From Streptomyces qaidamensis (GTDB taxonomy: Bacteria; Actinomycetota; Actinomycetes; Streptomycetales; Streptomycetaceae), in contig NZ_CP015098.1 in the NCBI RefSeq assembly GCF_001611795.1, positions 4,092,001 to 4,156,000 of the forward strand: 64,000 bases of DNA, read 5' to 3'. A model generated the notes under the pieces. That model had not been told where the DNA came from, did not search any database, and was given only the letters and a program-made list of their open reading frames with translations. Shown here piece by piece: positions 50,287-58,200 of this stretch (positions within the stretch are counted from its first letter, which is position 1; every line of letters begins with the position of its first letter). Both the position numbers and the translations under genes were made by a program.

Positions 50287-50871
50287 GTGTCGAACACTCC
50301 CGCCGCCCCGTCCGCGATCATTCCGTCGCCCGCCTCCGGGCATGCTGAGGGGGTGAGCAACGACGAGTTCCGCGCCGCCATGTCCCGGCTGGCCTCGGGT
50401 GTGGTCCTGGTGACCGCGCAGGAGCCCTCGCTCGACCCGGACGACCCCTCGGCGCCGGATGTCGAGGACGTGGGCATGACGGCCACGGCCTTCATGTCGG
50501 TGTCCCTGGACCCGCCCCTGGTGCTGGTGAGCCTGCGCGAGGGCTCCCGCATGGACGAGCTGCTGGAGGAGCAGGAGCTGTGGGCGGTCTCGGTCCTGTC
50601 CGAGAGCCAGCGGCACATCGCGGGCCGTTTCGCGATGAAGGGCCGCCTCAGCGACCGGCTGCTGTTCGCCGACATCCCGTACACCCGGGGCGAGTACACC
50701 GACGCCCCGCTGGTCGGCGGCGCCCTGGCCGTCCTGGAGTGCCGCACCGAGCAGCGCGTCCTGGCGGGCGACCACACGCTGGTCATCGGCCGCGTCCTGA
50801 CGGCGCGGGTGCCGAGCGCGGAGGGCGGGCCGCTGACGTACTTCCGGGGCCGGTACCGGCAGTTGGGCTGA
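50287..50871 (+). CDS. Flavin reductase family (FMN-binding split-barrel) protein
   Basis: 194 residues from the leaderless GTG at 50287. An ATG-free extension of 24 residues precedes the domain. Split-barrel flavin reductase pattern: FRAAMSRLASGVVLVTAQEP, GMTATAFMSVSLDPPLVLVS (FMN site), SVLSESQRHIAGRFA, and GDHTLVIGRVL. Such enzymes reduce free FMN/FAD with NAD(P)H, usually for a partner monooxygenase; none is adjacent. Confidence 0.85.
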   Translation: MSNTPAAPSAIIPSPASGHAEGVSNDEFRAAMSRLASGVVLVTAQEPSLDPDDPSAPDVEDVGMTATAFMSVSLDPPLVLVSLREGSRMDELLEEQELWAVSVLSESQRHIAGRFAMKGRLSDRLLFADIPYTRGEYTDAPLVGGALAVLECRTEQRVLAGDHTLVIGRVLTARVPSAEGGPLTYFRGRYRQLG

Positions 50872-50905
50872 GGAAACCCGCTGGCCCGGCCGCCTACGGC
50901 CTGCC

Positions 50906-50911
50906 TAGGGT
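50906..50911 (+). promoter_or_regulatory. -10 box TAGGGT, leaderless start of GNAT gene
   Basis: TAGGGT ends 6 nt before the ATG at 50918. No ribosome site is present. Confidence 0.55.
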
Positions 50912-50917
50912 GCGCGC

Positions 50918-51385
50918 ATGACCACGACCGGCCCGCGCCTCGAAGAGATCACCCCCGCGAACCTCGACGCCGCCCTCGGCATCCGCGTCCGCCCCGGCCA
51001 GGAGCACGCGGTCGCCCCGGTCGTGAAGTCCCTCGCCGAGGCCTACGTCCATCCCGGCATCGCCTGGCCCCGCCTGATCGTCGACGGCGACCGCCCGGTC
51101 GGCTTCCTGATGGCCTGCCTCGGCATCGACTGGTACGGGGACGGCAGCGAGATCCGCTCGGGCCTGTGGCGGCTGAACATCGCGGCCGCTGAGCAGGGCA
51201 GGGGGTACGGCCGGTTCGCCGTCGAATCCGTCGCCGCCGAGCTGCGCCGCCGCGGCACCGAGAAGTTCTACGTGACCTGGCACCCCGGCCCGGACGGCCC
51301 CGAGGACTTCTACCTGGGCCTCGGCTTCCGCCCGGACGGCGAGAACAGCGGGGGCCAGACGGTGGGAGTGCTTGAGCTGGCCTAG
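50918..51385 (+). CDS. GNAT family N-acetyltransferase (spermidine acetyltransferase-like)
   Basis: 155 residues. The acetyl-CoA loop is AAEQGRGYGRFAVESVAAEL, preceded by a beta-strand ending LWRLNI, and followed by FYLGLGFRPDGE. The N-terminus (LEEITPANLDAALGIRVRPG) resembles the small Spd/diamine acetyltransferase-like subgroup of Firmicutes and actinobacteria. The substrate is unknown. It overlaps the convergent arfB-like gene by 4 bp. Confidence 0.83.
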   Translation: MTTTGPRLEEITPANLDAALGIRVRPGQEHAVAPVVKSLAEAYVHPGIAWPRLIVDGDRPVGFLMACLGIDWYGDGSEIRSGLWRLNIAAAEQGRGYGRFAVESVAAELRRRGTEKFYVTWHPGPDGPEDFYLGLGFRPDGENSGGQTVGVLELA

Positions 51386-51819
51386 CTCCAGTTCTGCCCG
51401 TTGCGCCCCCGCTTCGTCTCCGAGCGCTGCTTCTTCTCCCGCAGCCGGCGTTCGTTGATGCCCCGGGGGATCCGGGTGGGCTTGCGGGGCCGGGGCGGGG
51501 GTGCGGTGGCCTCGGCCAGGAGCGCGGTGAGGCGTACGGCCGCGGCCTCGCGGTTGCGCCACTGGGAGCGGTGTTCGGAGGACCGTACGGTGACGACTCC
51601 GTCGACCAGGCGCCCGGCCAGCCGCTCCAGCGCCCGCTGCTTCCACACCGCGGGCAACGCCTCGGTCTTCGCCAGGTCGAAGCTCAGCTCGACCTTGGAG
51701 TCGCTGGTGTTGACGTGCTGCCCGCCCGGGCCCGACGACCGCGAGAAACGCCACATGAGCTCGGCCTCGGGCAGGGAGACGGAACCGCGGATGACATGGG
51801 GACCGGACATGCCGTCCAT
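51382..51819 (-). CDS. arfB: Alternative ribosome-rescue factor, ArfB/YaeJ type
   Basis: 145 residues. Codon-independent peptidyl-tRNA hydrolase that frees stalled ribosomes: the class I release-factor domain has the GGQ motif in SSGPGGQHVNTSDSKVEL, and the C-terminal tail (RLREKKQRSETKRGRNGQNW) is basic, as needed to enter the empty mRNA channel. The start may be the ATG at 51819 or at 51810. It lies alone. Confidence 0.9.
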   Translation of the reverse strand: MDGMSGPHVIRGSVSLPEAELMWRFSRSSGPGGQHVNTSDSKVELSFDLAKTEALPAVWKQRALERLAGRLVDGVVTVRSSEHRSQWRNREAAAVRLTALLAEATAPPPRPRKPTRIPRGINERRLREKKQRSETKRGRNGQNWS

Positions 51820-51979
51820 GTTCCCGCTCCTGTCCCGTCCACGTCACCCGAATAATCGCGAGTAAAGAAAGTAAAGGAGCTGGAACCTCGCGTACCCCTC
51901 TCCACGTTCATGGGGGTAGCTGTAGCTTCGATGCCGCAGTGTCTTTGCCGCACGTAAACGAGGGAAGGGACTCCCAACA

Positions 51980-52555
51980 ATGGCTGTAAGCCTGTCCAAG
52001 GGTGGCAACGTCTCGCTCACCAAGGAGGCTCCGGGCCTGACCGCCGTCACCGTGGGCCTCGGCTGGGACGTCCGCACCACCACCGGCACGGACTTCGACC
52101 TCGACGCCTCCGCGATCGCGGTCAACACGCAGGGCAAGGTCTACTCGGACGCCCACTTCGTCTTCTTCAACAACAAGGAGACGCCGGACAGCACGATCGT
52201 CCACACCGGTGACAACCGCACGGGTGAAGGCGCCGGCGACGACGAGGCGATCAACGTCAACCTCGCCGGCCTCCCGGCCGACATCGAGAAGATCGTCTTC
52301 CCGGTCTCGATCTACGACGCGGAGAACCGCTCGCAGAACTTCGGCCAGGTCCGCAACGCCTACATCCGCATCGTCAACCAGGCCGGCGGCGCGGAGATCG
52401 CCCGCTACGACCTGTCGGAGGACGCGGCCACGGAGACGGCCATGGTCTTCGGCGAGCTCTACCGCAACGGCGCGGAGTGGAAGTTCCGCGCGGTCGGCCA
52501 GGGCTACGCCTCGGGCCTGGTCGGCATCGCCCAGGACTTCGGCGTGAACGTCTGA
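51980..52555 (+). CDS. terD: TerD family tellurium resistance/stress protein
   Basis: 191 residues, ATG behind GGGAAGGGA. TerD fold with calcium-binding DFDLDASAIAVN and DDEAINVNLAGLP. The start MAVSLSKGGNVSLTKEAPGL is diagnostic. Streptomyces has many TerD paralogues, linked to tellurite tolerance, calcium signalling and development. It stands alone, with a very strong terminator downstream, so expression is probably high and monocistronic. Confidence 0.92.
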   Translation: MAVSLSKGGNVSLTKEAPGLTAVTVGLGWDVRTTTGTDFDLDASAIAVNTQGKVYSDAHFVFFNNKETPDSTIVHTGDNRTGEGAGDDEAINVNLAGLPADIEKIVFPVSIYDAENRSQNFGQVRNAYIRIVNQAGGAEIARYDLSEDAATETAMVFGELYRNGAEWKFRAVGQGYASGLVGIAQDFGVNV

Positions 52556-52578
52556 CGGACGCCTGAGCGTTTCGCGGG

Positions 52579-52615
52579 GAAGCCCCCCGGGCCGGTGACC
52601 GGCCCGGGGGGCTTC
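52579..52615 (+). terminator. Strong terminator of terD
   Basis: A perfect 18-bp stem (52579-52596 with 52598-52615) around a single central base: GAAGCCCCCCGGGCCGGT and its complement. It lies 24 bp after the stop codon. Confidence 0.85.
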
Positions 52616-52620
52616 GCCTC

Positions 52621-52680
52621 AGGGGGCGCGGGGAACTGCGCCTCCCGGGGGCTTCGCCCTCAGGGGCGCGGGGCTGTGCC
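52621..52680. repeat. Intergenic repeat copy 4, two partial copies
   Basis: AGGGGGCGCGGGGAACTGCG at 52621, and a second truncated AGGGGCGCGGGG at 52662 in which the GGAACTG core is replaced by CTGTG. Both are followed by GGGGGCTTCGCC-type sequence copied from the terD terminator. Confidence 0.65.
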
Positions 52681-52740
52681 GCATCGGCGGCTCCGCCGCG
52701 GGGCGCGACATGCCGCGCCCGACCCGCACCGGGCAGGACG

Positions 52741-53082
52741 CCCGACCCCGCTACGACGCCCGCCCGCAGCTCCGGCCGTCTGACCGGCATCGCCGTCACC
52801 CTCGCCCACCACCCCGACCCCGCCGATCCGGACCCCTGGATCGGCCTGCTGATGGTCGACGCGAAGCTGCACGGCCAGGGCCACGGCAGCCGCCTGGCCG
52901 CCCTCCTGGAGGACCGCTTCCGCGCGGCCGGCCGCACCGCCGCCCGGCTGGCCCTCCTGGCGAACAACCACAAGGCCATGGCCTTCTGGACCGCCCTGGG
53001 CTACGAGGTGCTCGACCACCGTGAGAACCGGGGCATGGGGCACCCCTGCACCGTCCTGCGCAAGGAACCGGCCACGCCGTGA
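52741..53082 (+). pseudogene. 5'-truncated GNAT acetyltransferase remnant
   Basis: The frame encodes the second half of a GNAT domain: LTGIAVTLAHHPDPADPDPW, then GLLMVDAKLHGQGHGSRLAA (acetyl-CoA loop), then NNHKAMAFWTALGYEVL. Upstream, the first strands of the domain are missing and the frame runs into the repeat sequence without a usable start; the only internal ATG, at 52852, would cut the domain in half. The coding part ends 4 bp before the stop of the M1 peptidase gene on the other strand. Confidence 0.65.
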
Positions 53083-53086
53083 GGCC

Positions 53087-54532
53087 TCAGGGCCGCTCCG
53101 GCTTGCCCTCCCCGTACAGCCAGTCCTCCCAGACCCCCTCCAAGTCCGCCCCGGGAGCCCGCTTCTCGGCGTAGGCCGTGAAGTCGGCGGTGTCGGCGTT
53201 GCCGTACCGGTACTCGGCCGCCCACCCCCTGATGATCGAGAAGAACCGGTCGTCCCCGACCACCTGCCGCACCTTCTGCAGCACCATCGCCCCCCGGAAG
53301 TACACCGGCGGGTCGGAGATCCGCGCGGCGCTCGGCGGGTCGGCCGGCGGAAACGCCCAGATCTCCTCCCCGTCCTCCTCCGTGCCGAAGTGCTCACCGG
53401 AGTACAGCGCGTCGAACGTCTCCTGCGCGCTGTCCCCGCCGTGGTCCTCCTCCCACAGCCACTCCGCGTACGTCGCGAAGCCCTCGTTGAGCCACATGTC
53501 CCGCCAGCTCTCCGGCGAGACCGAGTCGCCGTACCACTGGTGGGCGAGCTCGTGGACGAGGAGCGTGATGTCGGGCGCCCCCGGGAACACCGGCCGGCTC
53601 TGGGTCTCCAGCGCGTAGCCGACGGACGCGGCGCTGTCGACGATGGCGCCCGTGGAGGAGAAGGGGTACGGCCCGAAACGCCGCTCGGCCCACCGCAGCA
53701 CCTCGGGCAGCCGCCCGAGCACGGGCCGGCTCGCCGCCGCCTCGGCCGGGTCGACGGCCGTGTAGACGGGCAGGTCCCCGGCTCTGGAGCGGCTGATGTC
53801 GAAGCGGCCGATCGCGAGGGTGGCGAGGTAGCTCGCCATCGGCTCCCCGCTGTGCCACACGAACGTCGTACGGCCCCGCGCGGTCCGCTCGCTGCGCAAC
53901 TCCCCGTTGGACACGGCCCGCAGCCCCTCCGGCACGGTCACCGTGAGGTCGTACGACGCCTTGTCGGAAGGGTGGTGGTTGCCGGGGAACCACGCCATCG
54001 ACCCCGTCGGCTCGCCCAGCGCGAGCGCCCCGTCCGTGGTGCGCAGCCAGCCCTCCTGGGAGCCGTCCGGGTCCGTGACGGTCTCGGGTGCGCCCGCGTA
54101 GCGGACCGTCACGCTGAACGTCGCGTCCCGGCCGAGATCCTCCCGCGGGCGGACGGTGAGCTCCTGCCCGGCGCGGTTCCAGCGGGCCGTCTCGCCGTCG
54201 ACGGTGATCTCCTCGACCTCCATGCCGAGCAGGTCGAGGTTGACGGCGGAGAGGTCCTTGGTCGCGCGGGCGGTGAGGGTGGCCGTGCCGGTGAGGTGGT
54301 GGTCGGCGGGGTCGTAGGCGAGGCGCAGTCCGTAGTGGGAGACGTCGTAGCCGCCGTTGCCGGCCTTCGGGAAATAGGGGTCACGGACGCCGGAGCCGCC
54401 CGGAGTGCCGTGCACTCCACCGCCGCACGCGGTGAGGACGAGAGCGGAGGCGAGCAGAGCGGAGACGGGCAGCGCGGGGGCGGGCGGGGTGGCTGCGGAC
54501 AGGGTGGGGACAAGACGCACAGAACGGGCCAC
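53087..54532 (-). CDS. M1-family metallopeptidase lipoprotein
   Basis: 481 residues from the GTG at 54532, set by TAGGAT 7 nt upstream. Signal peptide with lipobox LTAC about residue 36, so it is anchored outside the cell. Gluzincin M1 features: the zinc site LVHELAHQWYGDS (HExxH), the distal Glu in NEGFATYAEWLWEED, and the N-terminal beta domain YDVSHYGLRLAYDPADHHLT. It probably trims peptides at the surface as an aminopeptidase. It is divergent from the 166-residue gene, only 37 bp away. Confidence 0.9.
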   Translation of the reverse strand: MARSVRLVPTLSAATPPAPALPVSALLASALVLTACGGGVHGTPGGSGVRDPYFPKAGNGGYDVSHYGLRLAYDPADHHLTGTATLTARATKDLSAVNLDLLGMEVEEITVDGETARWNRAGQELTVRPREDLGRDATFSVTVRYAGAPETVTDPDGSQEGWLRTTDGALALGEPTGSMAWFPGNHHPSDKASYDLTVTVPEGLRAVSNGELRSERTARGRTTFVWHSGEPMASYLATLAIGRFDISRSRAGDLPVYTAVDPAEAAASRPVLGRLPEVLRWAERRFGPYPFSSTGAIVDSAASVGYALETQSRPVFPGAPDITLLVHELAHQWYGDSVSPESWRDMWLNEGFATYAEWLWEEDHGGDSAQETFDALYSGEHFGTEEDGEEIWAFPPADPPSAARISDPPVYFRGAMVLQKVRQVVGDDRFFSIIRGWAAEYRYGNADTADFTAYAEKRAPGADLEGVWEDWLYGEGKPERP

Positions 54533-54539
54533 GGTCGCG

Positions 54540-54545
54540 ATCCTA
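54540..54545 (-). promoter_or_regulatory. -10 box TAGGAT, leaderless start of the M1 peptidase gene
   Basis: On the minus strand TAGGAT ends 7 nt before the GTG at 54532. This box is the main reason to prefer that start. Confidence 0.55.
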
Positions 54546-54569
54546 CGGGCGCGTGACACCATCACCTCC

Positions 54570-55070
54570 GTGCTCGACATCGGCTACGCCCTCTCCAACC
54601 GCTTCCCCGACCCGCCGCAGACCGACTACCGCCGCGCGGACGTCCGGACGCTGCGGCACGACCTGTTCTGCGGGGACGTCTACCTGGCGGACACCAAGAC
54701 GGATCACGAGGTGTCCACAGCCTGGGGATGGGTGCCGGTGCTCGACTTCGCGTGGGCGCTGTGCGACATCGTGGAGCGGATCGACCGGGACCCGGCGGGC
54801 TCGCGGGCCTCCCGGCCGCAGCGGGCGGAACTGGACTTCACCGAGTCGACGGACCGGATGCTGTTCGAGCGCCGCTTCGGCTGGGTGGACATCGAGGCCG
54901 ACTGGATGCGCGCGGAGGAGCCCGCACTCACCGTCTCCCACAGCGAACTGCGCCGCGAGGCACGGGACTTCCTGCACGACCTGATCGCCGACCTCACGGA
55001 CCTGCACGACGACCTCGCGGAGAACCCGGCGATCTGGACCCTCCAGGCCCGCTTCCCCCGCGTGCCGTGA
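54570..55070 (+). CDS. Hypothetical protein (166 aa)
   Basis: GTG start (VLDIGYALSNRFPDPPQTDY). A mixed alpha/beta sequence rich in Asp, Trp and Arg (VSTAWGWVPVLDFAWALCDI, RRFGWVDIEADWMRAEEP) with a C-terminal helix (LRREARDFLHDLIADLTDLH). I know similar streptomycete proteins only as hypotheticals. No signal peptide or spans. Its promoter overlaps that of the divergent peptidase gene. Confidence 0.7.
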   Translation: MLDIGYALSNRFPDPPQTDYRRADVRTLRHDLFCGDVYLADTKTDHEVSTAWGWVPVLDFAWALCDIVERIDRDPAGSRASRPQRAELDFTESTDRMLFERRFGWVDIEADWMRAEEPALTVSHSELRREARDFLHDLIADLTDLHDDLAENPAIWTLQARFPRVP

Positions 55071-55073
55071 ACA

Positions 55074-55106
55074 CCCCCTGAATGCCCCCTGAGCGCCCCC
55101 TGAACG
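55074..55106. repeat. Three 11-bp tandem repeats
   Basis: CCCCCTGA recurs at 55074, 55085 and 55096 with an 11-bp period. It fills the gap between two convergent genes. Confidence 0.7.
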
Positions 55107-55115
55107 CCGCTCTGG

Positions 55116-55793
55116 TCAGCCCTCCACGCGGATCCCCCACTGTGCGGCCAGCACGGGCGCCAGGTCCAGCAGCTGCGCCGTGCTGATCACCGCCCCCGAC
55201 AGGCGGTCCAGCCCGCCGCTGATCTCCAGGGAAGCGGCGCCGCGCAGGTCGACGTCCGTGAGGGTCGCCGCGTGGAAGTCGGCGCCCTTCAGTGCGCAGT
55301 CCACGAACTCCACGCGCTCCAGGCGGGCACCGCCGAAGTCCGGCTCGACCAGGACGCAGCCCTCGAAGACGACGTCTCTGAGGCGGGCCGTGCGCAGGTT
55401 CAGATAGTCGATCTTGCCGCCGCGGATCAGCACCCGCTCCAGCACCGCCCCGTGCAGCTGCGGTCCGCCGAGCCGGGCATCGGTCAGCTCCACGTCGCGC
55501 AGGGTCGCCTCCGCGAGGTCGGTGCCGACGCCGCGGACGCCGGTGAAGGCGGAGTCCAGGACGCGGGCGTGCCGCAGCCGGGTCTCGTCCAGCGCGCAGC
55601 CCGTCAGGGCGCAGTCCATGAAACGGGCGCCCGATCCGTCCTGCCCGGTGAAGTCGGCCTCCCGGAAGTCCAGCCCGTCGTAGTCCCCGTCCGGCTCCAG
55701 CTCGCCGCCCTCGAACGGCTCCAGCACCGGCAGCCGCACCTCCGGTCGCCGCGCGCCCTTCACACCCGTACCGCCCGCCGCTCTCCTCGCCAT
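55116..55793 (-). CDS. Pentapeptide-repeat protein
   Basis: 225 residues from the ATG at 55793; an extension upstream is open but poorly supported. A run of A(D/N)LxX-like pentapeptides covers about residues 45-195 (LDFREADFTGQDGSGARFMD, CALTGCALDE, ADFHAATLTDVDLRGA), which should fold as a right-handed quadrilateral beta-helix. The C-terminal segment (DRLSGAVISTAQLLDLAPVL) is typical of streptomycete homologues. Some such proteins mimic DNA and protect gyrase; no evidence here favours that. Confidence 0.85.
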   Translation of the reverse strand: MARRAAGGTGVKGARRPEVRLPVLEPFEGGELEPDGDYDGLDFREADFTGQDGSGARFMDCALTGCALDETRLRHARVLDSAFTGVRGVGTDLAEATLRDVELTDARLGGPQLHGAVLERVLIRGGKIDYLNLRTARLRDVVFEGCVLVEPDFGGARLERVEFVDCALKGADFHAATLTDVDLRGAASLEISGGLDRLSGAVISTAQLLDLAPVLAAQWGIRVEG

Positions 55794-55933
55794 GCGCCCA
55801 TGCTGCACCCCACCACTGACAACCGACTGCGACCTGCCCCTGACCTGCACGGACACCGGTGATGTCACATTCCGGCGCCCTCGATCGGTCGTACGGGCAG
55901 AAGGCGGCCCCGACCCGAGGGAGAACCACAGTC

Positions 55934-57094
55934 ATGCACCGCATCACCGTCATCGGCGGCGGCTTCGCCGGACTGACCGCGGCCATCACCGCTGCCGAGG
56001 CGGGCGCCAGGGTCACCATCCACGAGGCCCATCACACGCTCGGCGGCCGGGCACGCACCGCCGAAGGCCCGTACCGCACCAACGAGGGCCCGCACGCCCT
56101 CTACAACGGTGGCCCGCACTGGGCCTGGCTCAGGCAGCGCGACCTCATCGGGCCGCTCGCCCCGCTGCCGCCCCTGGAAGCGGCCCGGCTCCGGCTGCGG
56201 CACCAGGGCGTGCTGCGCCGCACCCCGCCCTTCGCGATGCTGAAGCTGCTGCGCCGGACGGGCCGGCAGGCACCCGTCGACGCCGATTTCCTGACCTGGG
56301 CGACGGGCATCGCGGGCGAGGAGGGGGCCCGGGCCGCCGCCCACTACTCGGCGGTCGCCCTGTTCCACCACGATCCCGGGTCGCTGTCGGCCGCGTTCGT
56401 GCAGGAACGGCTGCGCCGCGCCACCAAGCTGCCGCCCGAGGCGCACTATCCGCGCGGCGGCTGGGCGAGCCTCATCGACCGGATGGCCGCCCGCGCCTGG
56501 AACCTTGGCGTTCGGATGGAGACGTTGTCCCGCGTCGACACGCTTCCCACCGACACGCCGGTCGTCGTCGCCACCTCCCTCGACGCCGCCCGCCGCCTGC
56601 TCGGAGACGACTCCCTGACCTGGCCGAGCGGCCGTACCGCCCTGGTCGACCTGGCCGTACGCACCCGGCGCGGCGACGCCTTCGCGGTCTCCGACCTGGA
56701 CGCGCCCGGCTGGCTCGAACGGTTCACCGCCCAGGACCGCGGTCTCGCTCCGGCCGGCGAGCAGCTGATCCAGGGCCAGATCCCCATCGCCCCGCACGAG
56801 TCGAAGGCCGACGGCACCGCCCGCGCCGAGCAGCTGCTGGACCTGGGCTTCCCGGGCTGGCGCGAACGGCTCACCTGGCGGCGCGAGGCGGTGGCGAACG
56901 GCCGTACGGGCGCGGTCGATCCGCCCGGCACCAGCTGGCGCGACCGGCCGGCCGTGGACCGGGGCGACGGGGTCTACCTGGCCGGTGACCAGGTCGCGGC
57001 CCCCGGTGTGCTGTCGGAGGTGTCCTTCAACAGCGCCCTGACGGCGGTCTCGCTGGCCCTCGGCCGGCACGAGCTTGACCTCAAGCAAGCTTGA
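55934..57094 (+). CDS. FAD-dependent NAD(P)/amine-oxidase-type oxidoreductase
   Basis: 386 residues from the ATG at 55934 with GAGGGAGAA upstream. Rossmann FAD motif ITVIGGGFAGLTAAITAAEA at the start, then HEAHHTLGGRARTAEGPYR, and the C-terminal FAD motif GDGVYLAGDQVAAPGVLSEV. It resembles phytoene-desaturase-like flavoproteins. No carotenoid genes lie near. The stop codon lies inside a SoxR box that serves the next gene, so the two are adjacent but probably separately controlled. Confidence 0.83.
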   Translation: MHRITVIGGGFAGLTAAITAAEAGARVTIHEAHHTLGGRARTAEGPYRTNEGPHALYNGGPHWAWLRQRDLIGPLAPLPPLEAARLRLRHQGVLRRTPPFAMLKLLRRTGRQAPVDADFLTWATGIAGEEGARAAAHYSAVALFHHDPGSLSAAFVQERLRRATKLPPEAHYPRGGWASLIDRMAARAWNLGVRMETLSRVDTLPTDTPVVVATSLDAARRLLGDDSLTWPSGRTALVDLAVRTRRGDAFAVSDLDAPGWLERFTAQDRGLAPAGEQLIQGQIPIAPHESKADGTARAEQLLDLGFPGWRERLTWRREAVANGRTGAVDPPGTSWRDRPAVDRGDGVYLAGDQVAAPGVLSEVSFNSALTAVSLALGRHELDLKQA

Positions 57095-57096
57095 GG
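57079..57096. promoter_or_regulatory. SoxR operator and promoter of the quinone reductase gene
   Basis: CCTCAAGCAAGCTTGAGG, a perfect 8-bp inverted repeat around AA, matching the soxbox CCTCAAG-N4-CTTGAGG. It sits in a TTGACC (57075) to AAGACT (57100) spacer of 19 bp, the MerR-family geometry, and covers the previous stop codon. Confidence 0.88.
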
Positions 57097-57138
57097 TTCA
57101 AGACTGGTCGCACCGAACGTTCCTCCAGAGGAGTCGCC

Positions 57139-58122
57139 ATGCACGCCATCCGCCTGCACGCCTTCGGCCCGGCCGAGAACCTCGGCTACGAGCGGGTCGA
57201 GGACCCCCTGCCGGGCCCGGGGCAAGTCCGTGTCGCCGTACGCGCGGCGGGCGTCCACCTCCTGGACGCCGCCCTGCGCGAGGGCATGCGGGGCGGCCCG
57301 GCGGCCGAGCCGACGCCGCTGCCGACCATCCCCGGCCGTGAGGTCGCCGGTGTCGTCGAGTCCCTGGGCGAGGGTGTGGCCGAGGTGTGGCGCGGCAAGC
57401 AGGTCGTCGCCCACCTCGGCTTCGTCCCGGGCGGCTACGCCGAACTGGCCGTCACCGAGGTCGAGCGCCTGCACGAGATCCCCGGGAACCTGGACTTCGC
57501 CGAGGCCGTCGCCATGATCGGCACGGGCCGTACGGCGATGGGGATCCTCCAGTTCGCCGACCTCGGCCCCGACTCCGTGGTCGTCGTCCCGGCCGCCGCC
57601 GGAGGCCTCGGCACCCTCCTCGTGCAGTACGCCAAGAACGCCGGGGCGACCGTCGTGGGCCTCGCGGGCGGGCCGGACAAGACCGCCCGGGTGCAGGCGG
57701 GCGGCGCCGACCTCGCCGTCGACTACAAGGACCCCGCCTGGCCCGCGAAGGTCCGCGCGCACCTCGGCGGCCGGACCGCGACCGTCGTCTTCGACGGCGT
57801 CGGCGGCGACATCGCCCGCGAGGCCGTCGCCCTCCTCGGCCCGGGCGGCAAGCACATCGTCTTCGGCTGGTCCGGCGCGGGCATCCAGGGCGGCGGCCCC
57901 CACCTCGTCGACGGCGTCTCCGAGGAGGTCCTCGGCCCGGTGATGCTGGGGAAGGCCGGCGGACCCGACCCCGTCCGCACCCTGGAACTGCGCGCCCTCG
58001 CCGAGGCCGCATCCGGCCGGCTCACCCCGGCCGTACAGCGCTTCCCGCTGAGCGAGGCAGCCGCGGCGCACCGGGCGCTGGAGACCCGGGCCACGACCGG
58101 AAAGGTGGTTCTGGAGCCCTGA
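57139..58122 (+). CDS. SoxR-controlled quinone oxidoreductase (zinc-type alcohol dehydrogenase-like)
   Basis: 327 residues from the ATG at 57139 with AGAGGAG upstream. MDR superfamily: GroES-like N-domain (VRVAVRAAGVHLLDAALREG, PGREVAGVVESLGEGV) and the Rossmann motif AAAGGLGTLLVQYAKNAGATVVG (23 residues, near 155-177). It lacks the Cys/His zinc ligands, as QOR-type enzymes do. It should reduce quinones with NADPH. The SoxR operator implies induction by redox-active compounds. In S. coelicolor such a reductase (SCO4266) belongs to the small SoxR regulon that answers actinorhodin. Confidence 0.9.
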   Translation: MHAIRLHAFGPAENLGYERVEDPLPGPGQVRVAVRAAGVHLLDAALREGMRGGPAAEPTPLPTIPGREVAGVVESLGEGVAEVWRGKQVVAHLGFVPGGYAELAVTEVERLHEIPGNLDFAEAVAMIGTGRTAMGILQFADLGPDSVVVVPAAAGGLGTLLVQYAKNAGATVVGLAGGPDKTARVQAGGADLAVDYKDPAWPAKVRAHLGGRTATVVFDGVGGDIAREAVALLGPGGKHIVFGWSGAGIQGGGPHLVDGVSEEVLGPVMLGKAGGPDPVRTLELRALAEAASGRLTPAVQRFPLSEAAAAHRALETRATTGKVVLEP

Positions 58123-58188
58123 CCGGCGGCCAGGCAGGCACGAGGAAGCCCCCGGCGAATTCGCATGCCGGCCCCCGGCGCGCGCCGC

Positions 58189-58194
58189 TACCGT
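58189..58194 (+). promoter_or_regulatory. -10 box TACCGT, leaderless start of the kinase gene
   Basis: TACCGT ends 6 nt before the GTG at 58201. No ribosome site is present. Confidence 0.55.
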
Positions 58195-58200
58195 GCCGGG

